16,483 nucleotides of DNA from an uncultured Clostridia bacterium (GTDB lineage: Bacteria; Bacillota; Clostridia; UMGS1883), in NCBI GenBank assembly GCA_947629615.1, contig CANRER010000018.1:1-16483 (forward strand), in the 5' to 3' direction. Position numbers and translations under genes: made by a program. Shown one piece after another: positions 7,563-14,283 of this stretch. Within the stretch, counting starts at the first letter, position 1; the number at the start of each line of letters is the position of its first letter. The notes under the pieces are model-generated. The model saw only the letters and a program-made list of their open reading frames with translations. It made no database searches and had not been told where the DNA came from.

Positions 7563-7614
7563 AGCTACCTCCTGCTCGACATTCGTTATGGGCATAGACG
7601 CTCCACTAATTTAT

Positions 7615-7643
7615 ATTATAGCACGGCGCGGAATATTCCTCAA
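7615..7643 (-). promoter_or_regulatory. Putative sigma-A promoter of the citrate synthase operon
   Basis: On the minus strand: TTGAGG (7643-7638), a 17-base spacer and TATAAT (7620-7615) with TG one base upstream of the -10. It sits in the spacer behind the NagZ-like gene. No convincing terminator was seen for that upstream gene, only an A+T-rich palindrome near 7645-7663, so read-through is possible. Confidence 0.75.
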
Positions 7644-7687
7644 TAAAATAAATTTTATTTTACAGCCCGTACACAATAAATTAACAA

Positions 7688-8812
7688 CTACAAAAGCCCG
7701 CGCCGCTCCTTGGCGGAGAGTATTCTTCTTACGCTTTCGTCCACCCGCGCCTCGCTCACGCGGCCCTCCTCAACAGCCTTCAGCAAAGCGTCGTGCGCGT
7801 CGGGAAGGCTTTCGGGCATGAGCAGCATATCCGCGCCCGCCTCGAAGGCTGCTACCGCCGCTTCCGCCGCGCCGTAGACCGAGGTGACCGCGCCCATGTT
7901 CAGCGCGTCGGTAATCACAACGCCGCCGTAGCCAAGCTCCTCGCGCAGCAGACCGGTTATGATTTCCGGCGAAAGGCTGCACGGAGTTTCGCTCCCCGTC
8001 ACGTTAGGCAGCGACATATGCGAAACCATCACGAAATCCGCCCCGGTCCTTATGCCCGCCTCAAAGGGCTTAAGATCGGCGGAGCGAAGCTCGTCAAGGG
8101 TTCTTTCGCTGACGGATATGCCCTTGTGCGAATTGGCCGAGGTACTGCCGTGGCCGGGGAAATGCTTTAGCACGGCGCTCACGCCGCCGCTTTGCATAGC
8201 CTCGACCTCCGCGGCAGCCATGCGGCTCACAAGCTCGGGGTCAACGCCGAAGGAGCGGCGGCCTATCTCGGTGTTGGCGGGGTTGGTTATCGTGTCGGCC
8301 ACGGGGGCGAAATCAAGGTTAAAGCCTATCTCCGAAAGCTCGCGGCCAAGCCTCTCGCCAACTGCGGCGGCGGCCGAGCTGTCGCCGGTGTCGCCAATAT
8401 CGCGCATATCGCCGTTATCGGTAATTATGCCCTTGCTTCCGAGGCGGCTCACAAGGCCTCCCTCCTCGTCCACGCCGACGAAAACCGGCGTGGCGAAGGC
8501 TGCCTTAATGTCGTTTACGTAAGCCGTCACCTGCTCCTTCGAGGAAATGTTATCCGCGAAAAGGATAACGCCGCCCACGGGCCGTTTTTTCGCGTAGGCA
8601 GCAAAATCCTCCGAAACGGCCTTCTCGGCGGGCCAGCCGCTGACGGCCTCGGGCGTTACGAAAAACAGCTGCCAAAGCTTGTCCTCGAGCGACATTTCGG
8701 CCATAGCGGCCTCGACAGGCCCAAGCTCGGGTTCGACAAGACCGCGATTTTCCATGCCGGCACATGAGCAAAGCAGCACGGCGGCGCAAATGGCCGTGAG
8801 AGCGCGCCTCAT
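7688..8812 (-). CDS. GH3 beta-N-acetylhexosaminidase (NagZ-like) lipoprotein
   Basis: A 374-residue protein with a lipoprotein signal peptide (MRRALTAICAAVLLCSC, lipidated C17) and one GH3 TIM-barrel domain. NagZ landmarks are GVDEEGGLVSRL (113-124), KHFPGHG (216-222) and the nucleophile Asp302 in TDALNMGAV. NagZ enzymes release N-acetylglucosamine from muropeptides in wall recycling; Gram-positive forms act outside the membrane, as expected here. The acid/base dyad normally reads Asp-Ser-His; here it is Asn227-Ser-His229, so the Asp partner is missing. The ATG at 8812 overlaps the stop of the dtxR-like gene (ATGA), and GGGGAGG lies 6 bases upstream. Co-transcription and translational coupling with the regulator are likely. 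The GH3 call is secure; the substrate is not. Confidence 0.88.
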   Translation of the reverse strand: MRRALTAICAAVLLCSCAGMENRGLVEPELGPVEAAMAEMSLEDKLWQLFFVTPEAVSGWPAEKAVSEDFAAYAKKRPVGGVILFADNISSKEQVTAYVNDIKAAFATPVFVGVDEEGGLVSRLGSKGIITDNGDMRDIGDTGDSSAAAAVGERLGRELSEIGFNLDFAPVADTITNPANTEIGRRSFGVDPELVSRMAAAEVEAMQSGGVSAVLKHFPGHGSTSANSHKGISVSERTLDELRSADLKPFEAGIRTGADFVMVSHMSLPNVTGSETPCSLSPEIITGLLREELGYGGVVITDALNMGAVTSVYGAAEAAVAAFEAGADMLLMPESLPDAHDALLKAVEEGRVSEARVDESVRRILSAKERRGLL

Positions 8813-9201
8813 CTTTCGCCCTCCCCGCACACGCCGAGCTTCTTGTTGAAATAATCCTTTATAGCGGCGAAGGTTTCGTCGCTAAGGTCATGCTCTATCT
8901 TGCAGGCGTCCTCTCTGGCGGTTTTCTCGTTTACGCCAAGCTTTATCAAAAGCGCGGTCAAAAGCTTGTGTCGTTCATATATGCGTTCGGCAATTTCAAG
9001 CCCCGCGTCGGTCAGCTCGATATGGCCGTGGTCGTCCATGACGATATAGCCGTTATTGCGGAAGTTTTTCATCGCCACGCTTACGCTCGGCTTGCTGAAG
9101 CCGAGTTCAGCGGCTATGTCGATGGAATGTACCTCGCCCTTGCGAAGCTTCAGCATCAGTATTGCCTCCAGATAATTTTCGGCCGATTCCTGTATTACCA
9201 T
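8809..9201 (-). CDS. DtxR/MntR-family metal-dependent transcriptional regulator
   Basis: A 130-residue regulator with an N-terminal winged helix (about 8-65, including GFSKPSVSVAMKNF as the recognition region) and a dimerisation/metal domain (about 70-125), without the SH3-like C-terminal domain; this is MntR length. Primary-site ligands resemble DtxR/IdeR, with Cys100, Glu103 and His104 in ACKIEHDLS, and His78 is present. Other ligand positions differ: E83-like is Thr82 and H98-like is Arg96, and the N-terminal Asp/Met position is Asn9. The metal (Fe or Mn) is therefore unclear. The family represses metal uptake or activates efflux. Start ATG 9201 follows GGGAGGG. A strong promoter lies about 80 bases upstream, and the gene overlaps the NagZ-like gene by 4 bases. 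Confidence 0.88.
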   Translation of the reverse strand: MVIQESAENYLEAILMLKLRKGEVHSIDIAAELGFSKPSVSVAMKNFRNNGYIVMDDHGHIELTDAGLEIAERIYERHKLLTALLIKLGVNEKTAREDACKIEHDLSDETFAAIKDYFNKKLGVCGEGER

Positions 9202-9288
9202 ATATATCCCTCCCGATAATTTTTCCTAAGCCGTATAAAATGTATATTTTTGGCCTCAACGATAAGCTGAATACTATTTCACAAGATA

Positions 9289-9317
9289 ATTATAGCACAT
9301 TTGGGAAAAACTTTCAA
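9289..9317 (-). promoter_or_regulatory. Strong sigma-A promoter of the dtxR-nagZ operon
   Basis: On the minus strand: consensus TTGAAA (9317-9312), a 17-base spacer and consensus TATAAT (9294-9289), with TG one base upstream of the -10 and an A-rich UP-like stretch upstream. The spacer starts GTTTTTCCC, nearly identical to the response-regulator promoter at 16414-16442. The gene-free stretch 9202-9483 otherwise holds only the ireB promoter. Confidence 0.85.
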
Positions 9318-9397
9318 TATATTTTTTTCTTTTTGCCTTAATAAAAATTAAGATTGTTAAAAAACAAAAAAATATTAAAAATATTTTGTAAAATCAC

Positions 9398-9426
9398 TTG
9401 CAAAATCAGTTAAAATGTTGTATTCT
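9398..9426 (+). promoter_or_regulatory. Putative sigma-A promoter of ireB
   Basis: TTGCAA (9398-9403), a 17-base spacer and TATTCT (9421-9426), in a very A+T-rich region and divergent from the dtxR promoter. It leaves a leader of about 50 bases before AGGAGGG (9471-9477). Confidence 0.6.
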
Positions 9427-9483
9427 ATATATAGCGGATTTTACGGGTTATGCTCAAAGTAAATGCCGTTAGGAGGGTCAATC

Positions 9484-9741
9484 ATGGATAACCGTACCAC
9501 ACAAATTGAAATAAATCGTTCGAGAGATGCTGAAATCGAGTCGATAATCGACAGGGTTCACGCGGCTCTGCTTGAAAAGGGCTATAACCCGATAAGCCAG
9601 CTTGTGGGCTATATTATGTCGGGCGATCCGACGTACATCACAAGCCACAAGGGCGCCCGCAGCCTTATAACCAAGGTCGAAAGGGACGAAATTCTTGAGG
9701 TGGTGTTTAAGCGCTACCTCGCCGCGAAGCCCCTTAAATAA
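9484..9741 (+). CDS. ireB: IreB-family regulatory phosphoprotein (UPF0297, YrzL)
   Basis: An 85-residue protein matching IreB/UPF0297 in length and in the core EKGYNPISQLVGYIMSGDP (31-49), followed by YITSHKGARSLITKVERDEIL (given in parts: residues 51-60 and 61-71). In Enterococcus, IreB is phosphorylated on N-terminal threonines by the PASTA kinase IreK and controls cell-wall antibiotic tolerance. Thr5 and Thr6 here are candidate sites. The ATG at 9484 is chosen over an in-frame ATG at 9463 because AGGAGGG (9471-9477) lies between them, 6 bases before 9484. In most Bacillota the gene sits between alaS and ruvX; here ruvX is about 8 kb to the left. It is followed by a hairpin and the HTH/AbrB-like gene on the same strand. 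Confidence 0.93.
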   Translation: MDNRTTQIEINRSRDAEIESIIDRVHAALLEKGYNPISQLVGYIMSGDPTYITSHKGARSLITKVERDEILEVVFKRYLAAKPLK

Positions 9742-9747
9742 TACAAA

Positions 9748-9769
9748 AGGCCGGCGCGAGCGTCGGCCT
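9748..9769 (+). terminator. Hairpin after ireB (weak terminator or attenuator)
   Basis: AGGCCGGCG (9748-9756) pairs with CGTCGGCCT (9761-9769), 9 bp with one G-U, around a CGAG tetraloop. It is followed by GATTTATAT rather than a solid T-run. It may reduce rather than stop transcription into the next gene, which starts 22 bases on and has no promoter that I can see. Confidence 0.6.
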
Positions 9770-9790
9770 GATTTATATGGAGTGATGAAA

Positions 9791-10138
9791 ATGGCCGATA
9801 GGAAAATAACCGCCGCGAGGCTGGCCGAATTTATGAACATATCCCCTCGCGCGTTAAAAAAGCTCGATAAGGACGGCGAATTAACGGCCTACCGAAAAAA
9901 CGGGCGGCGGTTATACACGTCCAAGCACATAATGGAGGCGATTGAAATGATGGGCGGCGACGGCAGAAAAACCATAAAAATTAACTTTTGCAAAAACGGC
10001 GTGTCGTCGATGTTCGGCAAAGCGCCTATCCCGCTAAAGTGGCTCCGCTCCATCGGCATAACTCCCGACGACCCCGAGGCCACGCTGATATTCGACGGCG
10101 AAAGGCTGACGATAACCAAGGATAAGAAAGAGGATTAA
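9791..10138 (+). CDS. Small MerR-type HTH plus AbrB/MazE-like domain protein
   Basis: A 115-residue protein with two apparent DNA-binding modules. Residues 5-51 look like a MerR/excisionase-type winged HTH (KITAARLAEFMNISPRALKK, then YRKNGRRLYTSKHIMEAI). Residues 60-112 look like an AbrB/SpoVT/MazE swapped hairpin (INFCKNGVSSMFGKAPIPLKW, residues 64-83, then SIGITPDD and LIFDGERLTITK). Each part is recognised by pattern only. The ATG at 9791 is favoured over 9785 because GGAG (9779-9782) is 8 bases from it but only 2 from the other. The gene lies 49 bases after ireB on the same strand and ends tail to tail with the sigma-region-4-like gene, sharing TTAA. It is probably a regulator or antitoxin-like factor; target unknown. 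Confidence 0.72.
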   Translation: MADRKITAARLAEFMNISPRALKKLDKDGELTAYRKNGRRLYTSKHIMEAIEMMGGDGRKTIKINFCKNGVSSMFGKAPIPLKWLRSIGITPDDPEATLIFDGERLTITKDKKED

Positions 10139-10377
10139 TCCGCCTCGGCGTAGGCCTCGACCGCGCGGCGGTTCATGTAGCCGCGCAGATGATCGGCCGA
10201 ATAGCCCATAACGGCTGAGATTTGCTTCCACGACATGGCGCGTACATAACGGTTCAGCAGCACATCTCTGTGCGGCCGGGCAAGGCCCTCTATTTTGCGT
10301 CGCGCCAAGGCCGCGCCCTCGTAGGCAGGGTCGTTTCGGAGCCTCGCAAGCTCGCGCCTCGCCTCGTTGATTTCCAT
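10135..10377 (-). CDS. Small sigma-70 region-4-like HTH protein
   Basis: An 80-residue protein with a basic N-terminal helix (EARRELARLR) and a C-terminal HTH resembling sigma-70 region 4 or phage sigma-like activators: RPHRDVLLNRYVRAMSWKQI then SAVMGYSADHLRGYMNRRA (about 34-72). No region 2 is present, so it is not a complete sigma factor. Such small proteins occur in phages and integrated elements and in Clostridia genomes, usually without known function. The ATG at 10377 is preceded by GGGGAG at 8 bases; a GTG at 10386 overlaps that site and is rejected. Its stop codon shares the palindrome TTAA with the stop of the convergent HTH/AbrB-like gene, so the transcripts overlap and could regulate each other. 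Confidence 0.7.
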   Translation of the reverse strand: MEINEARRELARLRNDPAYEGAALARRKIEGLARPHRDVLLNRYVRAMSWKQISAVMGYSADHLRGYMNRRAVEAYAEAD

Positions 10378-10462
10378 ATCCTTCACTCCCCTTTATTATT
10401 TAGACGCGAAAAAAGGGGAAAAAGTTCCACATTTTTCTTTATTTTTTTGAAAGGACGCGAAA

Positions 10463-11338
10463 ATGGTTTCCGAATACAAAAGCTGCGCCCTCTGCCCGAG
10501 GCGGTGCGGCATAGACCGCACCAAAGCGAAGGGCCGCTGCGGCGAAAGCGCGGAAATAAGAATTGCGAGGGCAGCTCTCCACCTTTGGGAGGAACCCTGC
10601 ATAAGCGGCAAAAACGGCAGCGGAGCGGTGTTTTTCAGCGGATGCCCGCTCGGGTGCGATTACTGCCAGAACGCCGCCATATCGCGCGGCGGCGCGGGGA
10701 AAGCCGTATCTGCCGCCCGCCTCGCCGAAATCTTCCGCGAGCTTGAGGAAAAGGGCGCGCACAACATAAACCTCGTCACTCCGACGCACTTCGCGCCCTC
10801 GATAATCGAGGCTCTCGAGCTTTACCGCCCCAAGATACCGATAGTCTATAACTGCGGCGGATACGAAAGCCCCGAGGCGGTGAAAAACCTTAACGGCTAT
10901 GTTGACGTATACTTGACCGACATAAAGTACTTTTCTGACGAGTACGCCGTAAAATACAGCCGCGCCCCGCGCTATTTTGAATACGCCTTCGCCTCGCTCG
11001 GGGAAATGCTGGCGCAGACGGGCGAGCCGAGGCTTGAGGGCGGATTGCTCAAAAGCGGCGTTATCGTGCGGCATTTGTGTCTGCCGGGCCTCAGGCGCGA
11101 CAGTATGAGCATACTCGAACGGCTGGCCGCGCTGCCGAAGGGTAGCTTCCTGCTCAGCCTGATGAGCCAGTACCTGCCTATGGGCTACGCCCCGGAGCTT
11201 AATCGAAGGGTGACGAGCTTTGAATACAACAGCGTTGTGAAAAGGGCCGTCGAGCTTGGCCTGACCGAGGGTTACACACAGGAGCGGAGCAGCGCGAGGG
11301 ACGATTTTATCCCGGAATTCAACGGAGAAGGCGTGTAA
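10463..11338 (+). CDS. Radical SAM protein of the PflX (PFL-activase-like) family
   Basis: A 291-residue radical SAM protein. The SAM/4Fe-4S motif is C61-x3-C65-x2-C68 in FFSGCPLGCDYCQN. A second cysteine set precedes it, C8, C11, C15 and C26 (SCALCPRRCGIDR), as in the PflX/COG1313 family rather than in PflA proper. NLVTPTHFAP and VYNCGGYES are further family landmarks. These proteins resemble pyruvate formate-lyase activating enzyme, but their target is generally unknown, and no glycyl-radical enzyme gene lies next to it. The ATG at 10463 follows AAAGGA at 8 bases. The last codons and stop (11336-11338) lie inside the 5' arm of the strong terminator, so the end of the protein is shaped by that hairpin. 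It converges with the ABC-F operon. Confidence 0.88.
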   Translation: MVSEYKSCALCPRRCGIDRTKAKGRCGESAEIRIARAALHLWEEPCISGKNGSGAVFFSGCPLGCDYCQNAAISRGGAGKAVSAARLAEIFRELEEKGAHNINLVTPTHFAPSIIEALELYRPKIPIVYNCGGYESPEAVKNLNGYVDVYLTDIKYFSDEYAVKYSRAPRYFEYAFASLGEMLAQTGEPRLEGGLLKSGVIVRHLCLPGLRRDSMSILERLAALPKGSFLLSLMSQYLPMGYAPELNRRVTSFEYNSVVKRAVELGLTEGYTQERSSARDDFIPEFNGEGV

Positions 11339-11369
11339 AGCTTATAAGCTTTACACGCCTTCTCTTTTT
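11325..11369 (+). terminator. Strong terminator overlapping the end of the PflX-like gene
   Basis: A 19-base arm (GAGAAGGCGTGTAAAGCTT, 11325-11343) pairs perfectly with 11346-11364 and is followed by T5 (11365-11369). The stop codon TAA (11336-11338) is within the 5' arm. The stem is unusually long for an intrinsic terminator. Confidence 0.92.
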
Positions 11370-11421
11370 ATGAAATTTGCTCAAAGTGAGTTCAATAATC
11401 GGCGATTTTATCACGTTTTAT

Positions 11422-11445
11422 GTGTAAAGCCATCCCGCTTTACAC
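11422..11445 (-). terminator. Hairpin at the end of the ABC-F operon
   Basis: GTGTAAAGC and GCTTTACAC (9-bp stem, 6-base loop) span the ABC-F stop codon (11440-11442 on the plus strand, read as TAA). On the minus strand it is followed by ATAAAACG, a poor T-run, so termination may be partial. The stem equals the inner part of the PflX-like terminator 60 bases away. Confidence 0.65.
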
Positions 11446-13353
11446 CTGCCCGCGCACCGCTTCAAGTTCGTCGGTGGAGGCCTCCCATTCGGACATGGCG
11501 GCGTCAAGGGCCTTTTCCTCATCGCCAAGCTTCGCCGTAAGCTCCATTATGCGCTCATAGTCGCCGCCGGCGGAGTTTATCTCGTCGTGCAGGGCGGCTA
11601 TGCGCTCTTCAAAGCCCGCTATCTCGGCTTCGAGGCGGGAAACCCTTGTTTCGAGGCGGCGCAGACTGCTTTGCAGCTCTTTTTTACGAAGGTAGTCCTC
11701 CTTTGCTGATGAGGCGGCGGTTTCTTCGGCCTTAACGGCGGACGGGGCGCGGCTCGATTTCAGCTCCGTATAGCCGTCGTAGTTCATGTAGTAAGTGTTT
11801 ATCTCCCCGTTTTCAAAGACGAGAAGCTTTGTCGCAAGCTTATTTATAAGGTAGCGGTCGTGGCTGATAATGAAAATCGTGCCGTCAAACGCGGCGAGCG
11901 CGTCCTCGAGCGCTTCCCTCGCGGCAATGTCGAGATGGTTGGTCGGCTCGTCGAGCAAGAGAAAATTCGCCCCTGTCAGCATCACCATAAGCAGGGCGAG
12001 GCGGGCCTTTTCGCCGCCGCTGAGGCGGTCAACTGTCTTGAACACATCGTCGCCGCGGAACAAAAAGGCCGCAAGCGCGCTGCGCACCTCTGTGCGAACC
12101 ATTTTCGGGTATTCGTCCCAAAGAGCGTCGATAACGGTTTTATCGCCGCTAAGGTCGCTGCGGTTCTGGTCGTAGTACGCCTCGGTTAGATTTACGCCAA
12201 AGCTGACTGAGCCGCTGTCGGGCCGAACGGTTCCCTTGATGATGTTATAAAGCGTGGACTTGCCGCAGCCGTTAGGGCCGAGCAAAAACACACGTTCGCC
12301 GCGCTTTATCTCGAAATCGGCATTTTTGAACAGGCTTTTGCCGCCGTAGCTTTTGCTGAGGCCGCGGGCAAAAAGCACGTCCCCGCCGCTGCGCTTCGCG
12401 GGCGGAAAGCGAAAGGCTATTCTTTCGTTTTGCTCGAAGGGCTTTTCAAGCCCGCCTTCAAGGCGGTCGATGGCCTTCTGTTTGTTGTCGATTATCTTAA
12501 AATTGCGTTCTTGGCCCCAGCGACGCTGCTGCTCGATCATTCCCTCGATGCGCTTTATCTCGGTCACGGTATTTTCGTAATTGCGTTTAGCGGCCTCGAG
12601 GGCGGCGGTCTTTTTCTTCACAAATTCGCTGTAGCCGCCGGCGTAGGCCGTTATTGAGCCGTTTTCAAGCTCGAAGGTGGAATTTGTCACTCTGTCGAGA
12701 AAGTAGCGGTCGTGGCTTATAACGAGGAAGGCTCCGCCGTAGCTTGAAAGAAAGCTCTCCAAAAAGGCGATGGCGTCGATGTCGAGATGGTTGGTTGGTT
12801 CGTCCAAAAGCAAGAGATTCGCGTCGCTGAGGAGCGCCCGCGCGAGGCCCAGCCTTGTTTTCTGCCCACCGCTCAGCTTCGACAGAGGGTAGTCGGTTTC
12901 CTCGCGGGTGAAGCCCAGCCCTTGGAGCATGGAGCGCGTTTTGGCGCGGAAAACCATGCCGTCGTTTCTGATATACTCGTTATTCAGCTCGTCCTGCCGC
13001 TTAATAAGCTCATCGCTCGGAGCGGCGGCTATTTGAAGGCGCACGTCCTCGAGGGCGCGCTCTATTTCTATCAGGCGGGAAAAAACGGAAAGCGTATACT
13101 CAAAGGCGGTAACGCCGTCCGTATCGGGGGCGGTCTGTTCCATATAAACCACCTTGAGCGCACTGTTCCTGATAAAGCCGCCGTCGCAGTCGTCCTCACC
13201 GGCGATAATGCGCATAAGGGTGGTTTTCCCCGCCCCGTTCGCGCCGATAAAGCCGATTTTCGCGCCCTCGTCTATATTAAAATTCAAATCGTGAAACAGA
13301 ACCCTTTCGCCGAAGCTTTTGGAAATTCCGTTTGCCGTGAGTAAAGAAGCCAT
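11440..13353 (-). CDS. ABC-F family ATP-binding protein (YdiF/Uup-like)
   Basis: A 637-residue protein with two ABC ATPase domains and no membrane segments. Domain 1 has Walker A GANGAGKT (37-44), signature LSGGQ (160-164), Walker B LLLLDEPTNHLD (180-191) and H-loop His214. Domain 2 has GPNGCGKS (359-366), LSGGE (444-448), LLLDEPTNHLD (465-475) and His498. The linker (about 240-300) is charged and helical, and a C-terminal coiled coil spans about 551-632, as in YdiF/Uup-type members. ABC-F proteins bind the ribosome near the E/P site and relieve stalled translation; some give antibiotic protection, but nothing here shows resistance. The ATG at 13353 lies 3 bases after the GerMN stop, and its AAGGA site is made from the last GerMN codons, so translation is coupled. 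It ends inside a hairpin. Confidence 0.93.
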   Translation of the reverse strand: MASLLTANGISKSFGERVLFHDLNFNIDEGAKIGFIGANGAGKTTLMRIIAGEDDCDGGFIRNSALKVVYMEQTAPDTDGVTAFEYTLSVFSRLIEIERALEDVRLQIAAAPSDELIKRQDELNNEYIRNDGMVFRAKTRSMLQGLGFTREETDYPLSKLSGGQKTRLGLARALLSDANLLLLDEPTNHLDIDAIAFLESFLSSYGGAFLVISHDRYFLDRVTNSTFELENGSITAYAGGYSEFVKKKTAALEAAKRNYENTVTEIKRIEGMIEQQRRWGQERNFKIIDNKQKAIDRLEGGLEKPFEQNERIAFRFPPAKRSGGDVLFARGLSKSYGGKSLFKNADFEIKRGERVFLLGPNGCGKSTLYNIIKGTVRPDSGSVSFGVNLTEAYYDQNRSDLSGDKTVIDALWDEYPKMVRTEVRSALAAFLFRGDDVFKTVDRLSGGEKARLALLMVMLTGANFLLLDEPTNHLDIAAREALEDALAAFDGTIFIISHDRYLINKLATKLLVFENGEINTYYMNYDGYTELKSSRAPSAVKAEETAASSAKEDYLRKKELQSSLRRLETRVSRLEAEIAGFEERIAALHDEINSAGGDYERIMELTAKLGDEEKALDAAMSEWEASTDELEAVRGQV

Positions 13354-13356
13354 AAT

Positions 13357-14262
13357 TCATTCCTTGATAAGCGTTTGATTTTTCGCGAGCGGCACGTCAA
13401 GCACGTAATTGCCGAACTCAACGCCCGTCTTGCCGTCGATCAGCACCTGAACGCTGCTTATGCCGTCGAGCTCGGTAAGCGAATTGACTATGCTGTAAAG
13501 CGCCATGGTCGTCGAAGCGGAGCTTGAAGCCACGCTGCTCACAAAGTCGCCGGAAAGGTTCACAAAGCAAACCCCGTCAGTGGTTTCTATGCTGATGAGG
13601 TTTACGTCCGACGGAATTACGCGCACGAGACCCTCGGTCGCCGGCCCCTTGGCCAACTCGGATATGATGACGCGCTCGACGGATATTGAGGCCTGAAGCT
13701 CAATCTCGCGCCTTTCCGGCACAAGGTATTCGCCGTTTTCGTCGGGGAAATAAAGCACGACGGTTTCCTTATCCACAACGGCCTTATCCTGAAAACCGTT
13801 GGCGATGTCGCCCGAGCTTATCGGCCCGATCTGAGCCCCGGTGGTGGACGAAACGAGGGGCTTGCCGTCAATTTTGATAAGCACCTCGTCCACGCCGTCA
13901 ATGCCGCAGAGCGTGTTCGCTATCGCCACGCGGGAGAGCAGCTCGTCAACGCCCTTGTTGCCGTAATAAGCGTCGGAAAGGTTCACCGTGGCGGTGCCGT
14001 TCTCGACCGACGCGCCAAGCAGCTTTACGTCCGTCGGAAGCACGTTAAGCGCGCCCTCGGTCTTTGGCGAGGCCGAAAGAAAGCCGATGAGCGAGGCGAT
14101 TGTTTCCTCGACGGTCGCGCCCTCGTCTATTCTGCGGGTTTCGGGAATAAGGCGGTCGCCGTCGGCGTTTTTGTGGTAGACCGTGTAGGCGGTTCCGTCC
14201 TTGCCGCAGGCCGCGAGGCAAAGCGACGCGGCCGTGAGTATAATCGCGAGAAGCCTTTTCAT
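13357..14262 (-). CDS. Lipoprotein with two GerMN domains
   Basis: A 301-residue predicted lipoprotein with signal peptide and lipobox L-A-A-C19. It holds two tandem GerMN domains of about 90-100 residues each. The first (about 45-145) includes ATVEETIASLIGFL, LPTDVKLL, ATVNLSD and VLIKIDGKPL. The second (about 185-290) includes SVERVIISELAKGP, IPSDVNLIS, CFVNLSGDF and VQVLIDGKTG. GerM takes part in sporulation and germination in Bacillus, and the same domain occurs in LpqB, the lipoprotein encoded after the MtrAB two-component system of Actinobacteria. Here too it directly follows the histidine kinase gene (21-base gap, GAGGA before the ATG at 14262), which suggests it modulates that kinase or acts on the wall outside the membrane. 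Confidence 0.88.
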   Translation of the reverse strand: MKRLLAIILTAASLCLAACGKDGTAYTVYHKNADGDRLIPETRRIDEGATVEETIASLIGFLSASPKTEGALNVLPTDVKLLGASVENGTATVNLSDAYYGNKGVDELLSRVAIANTLCGIDGVDEVLIKIDGKPLVSSTTGAQIGPISSGDIANGFQDKAVVDKETVVLYFPDENGEYLVPERREIELQASISVERVIISELAKGPATEGLVRVIPSDVNLISIETTDGVCFVNLSGDFVSSVASSSASTTMALYSIVNSLTELDGISSVQVLIDGKTGVEFGNYVLDVPLAKNQTLIKE

Positions 14263-14283
14263 ATAAATTCCTCTTATCGCTTT

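Noticed and set aside
7645..7663. A+T-rich palindrome after the NagZ-like gene as a terminator
   Set aside because: The stem is made only of A-T pairs and would be too weak; better read as low-complexity spacer or UP-like sequence.
10439..11074. A 211-codon frame antisense to the radical SAM gene
   Set aside because: Composition shadow; the sense strand holds the CxxxCxxC motif and a proper start.
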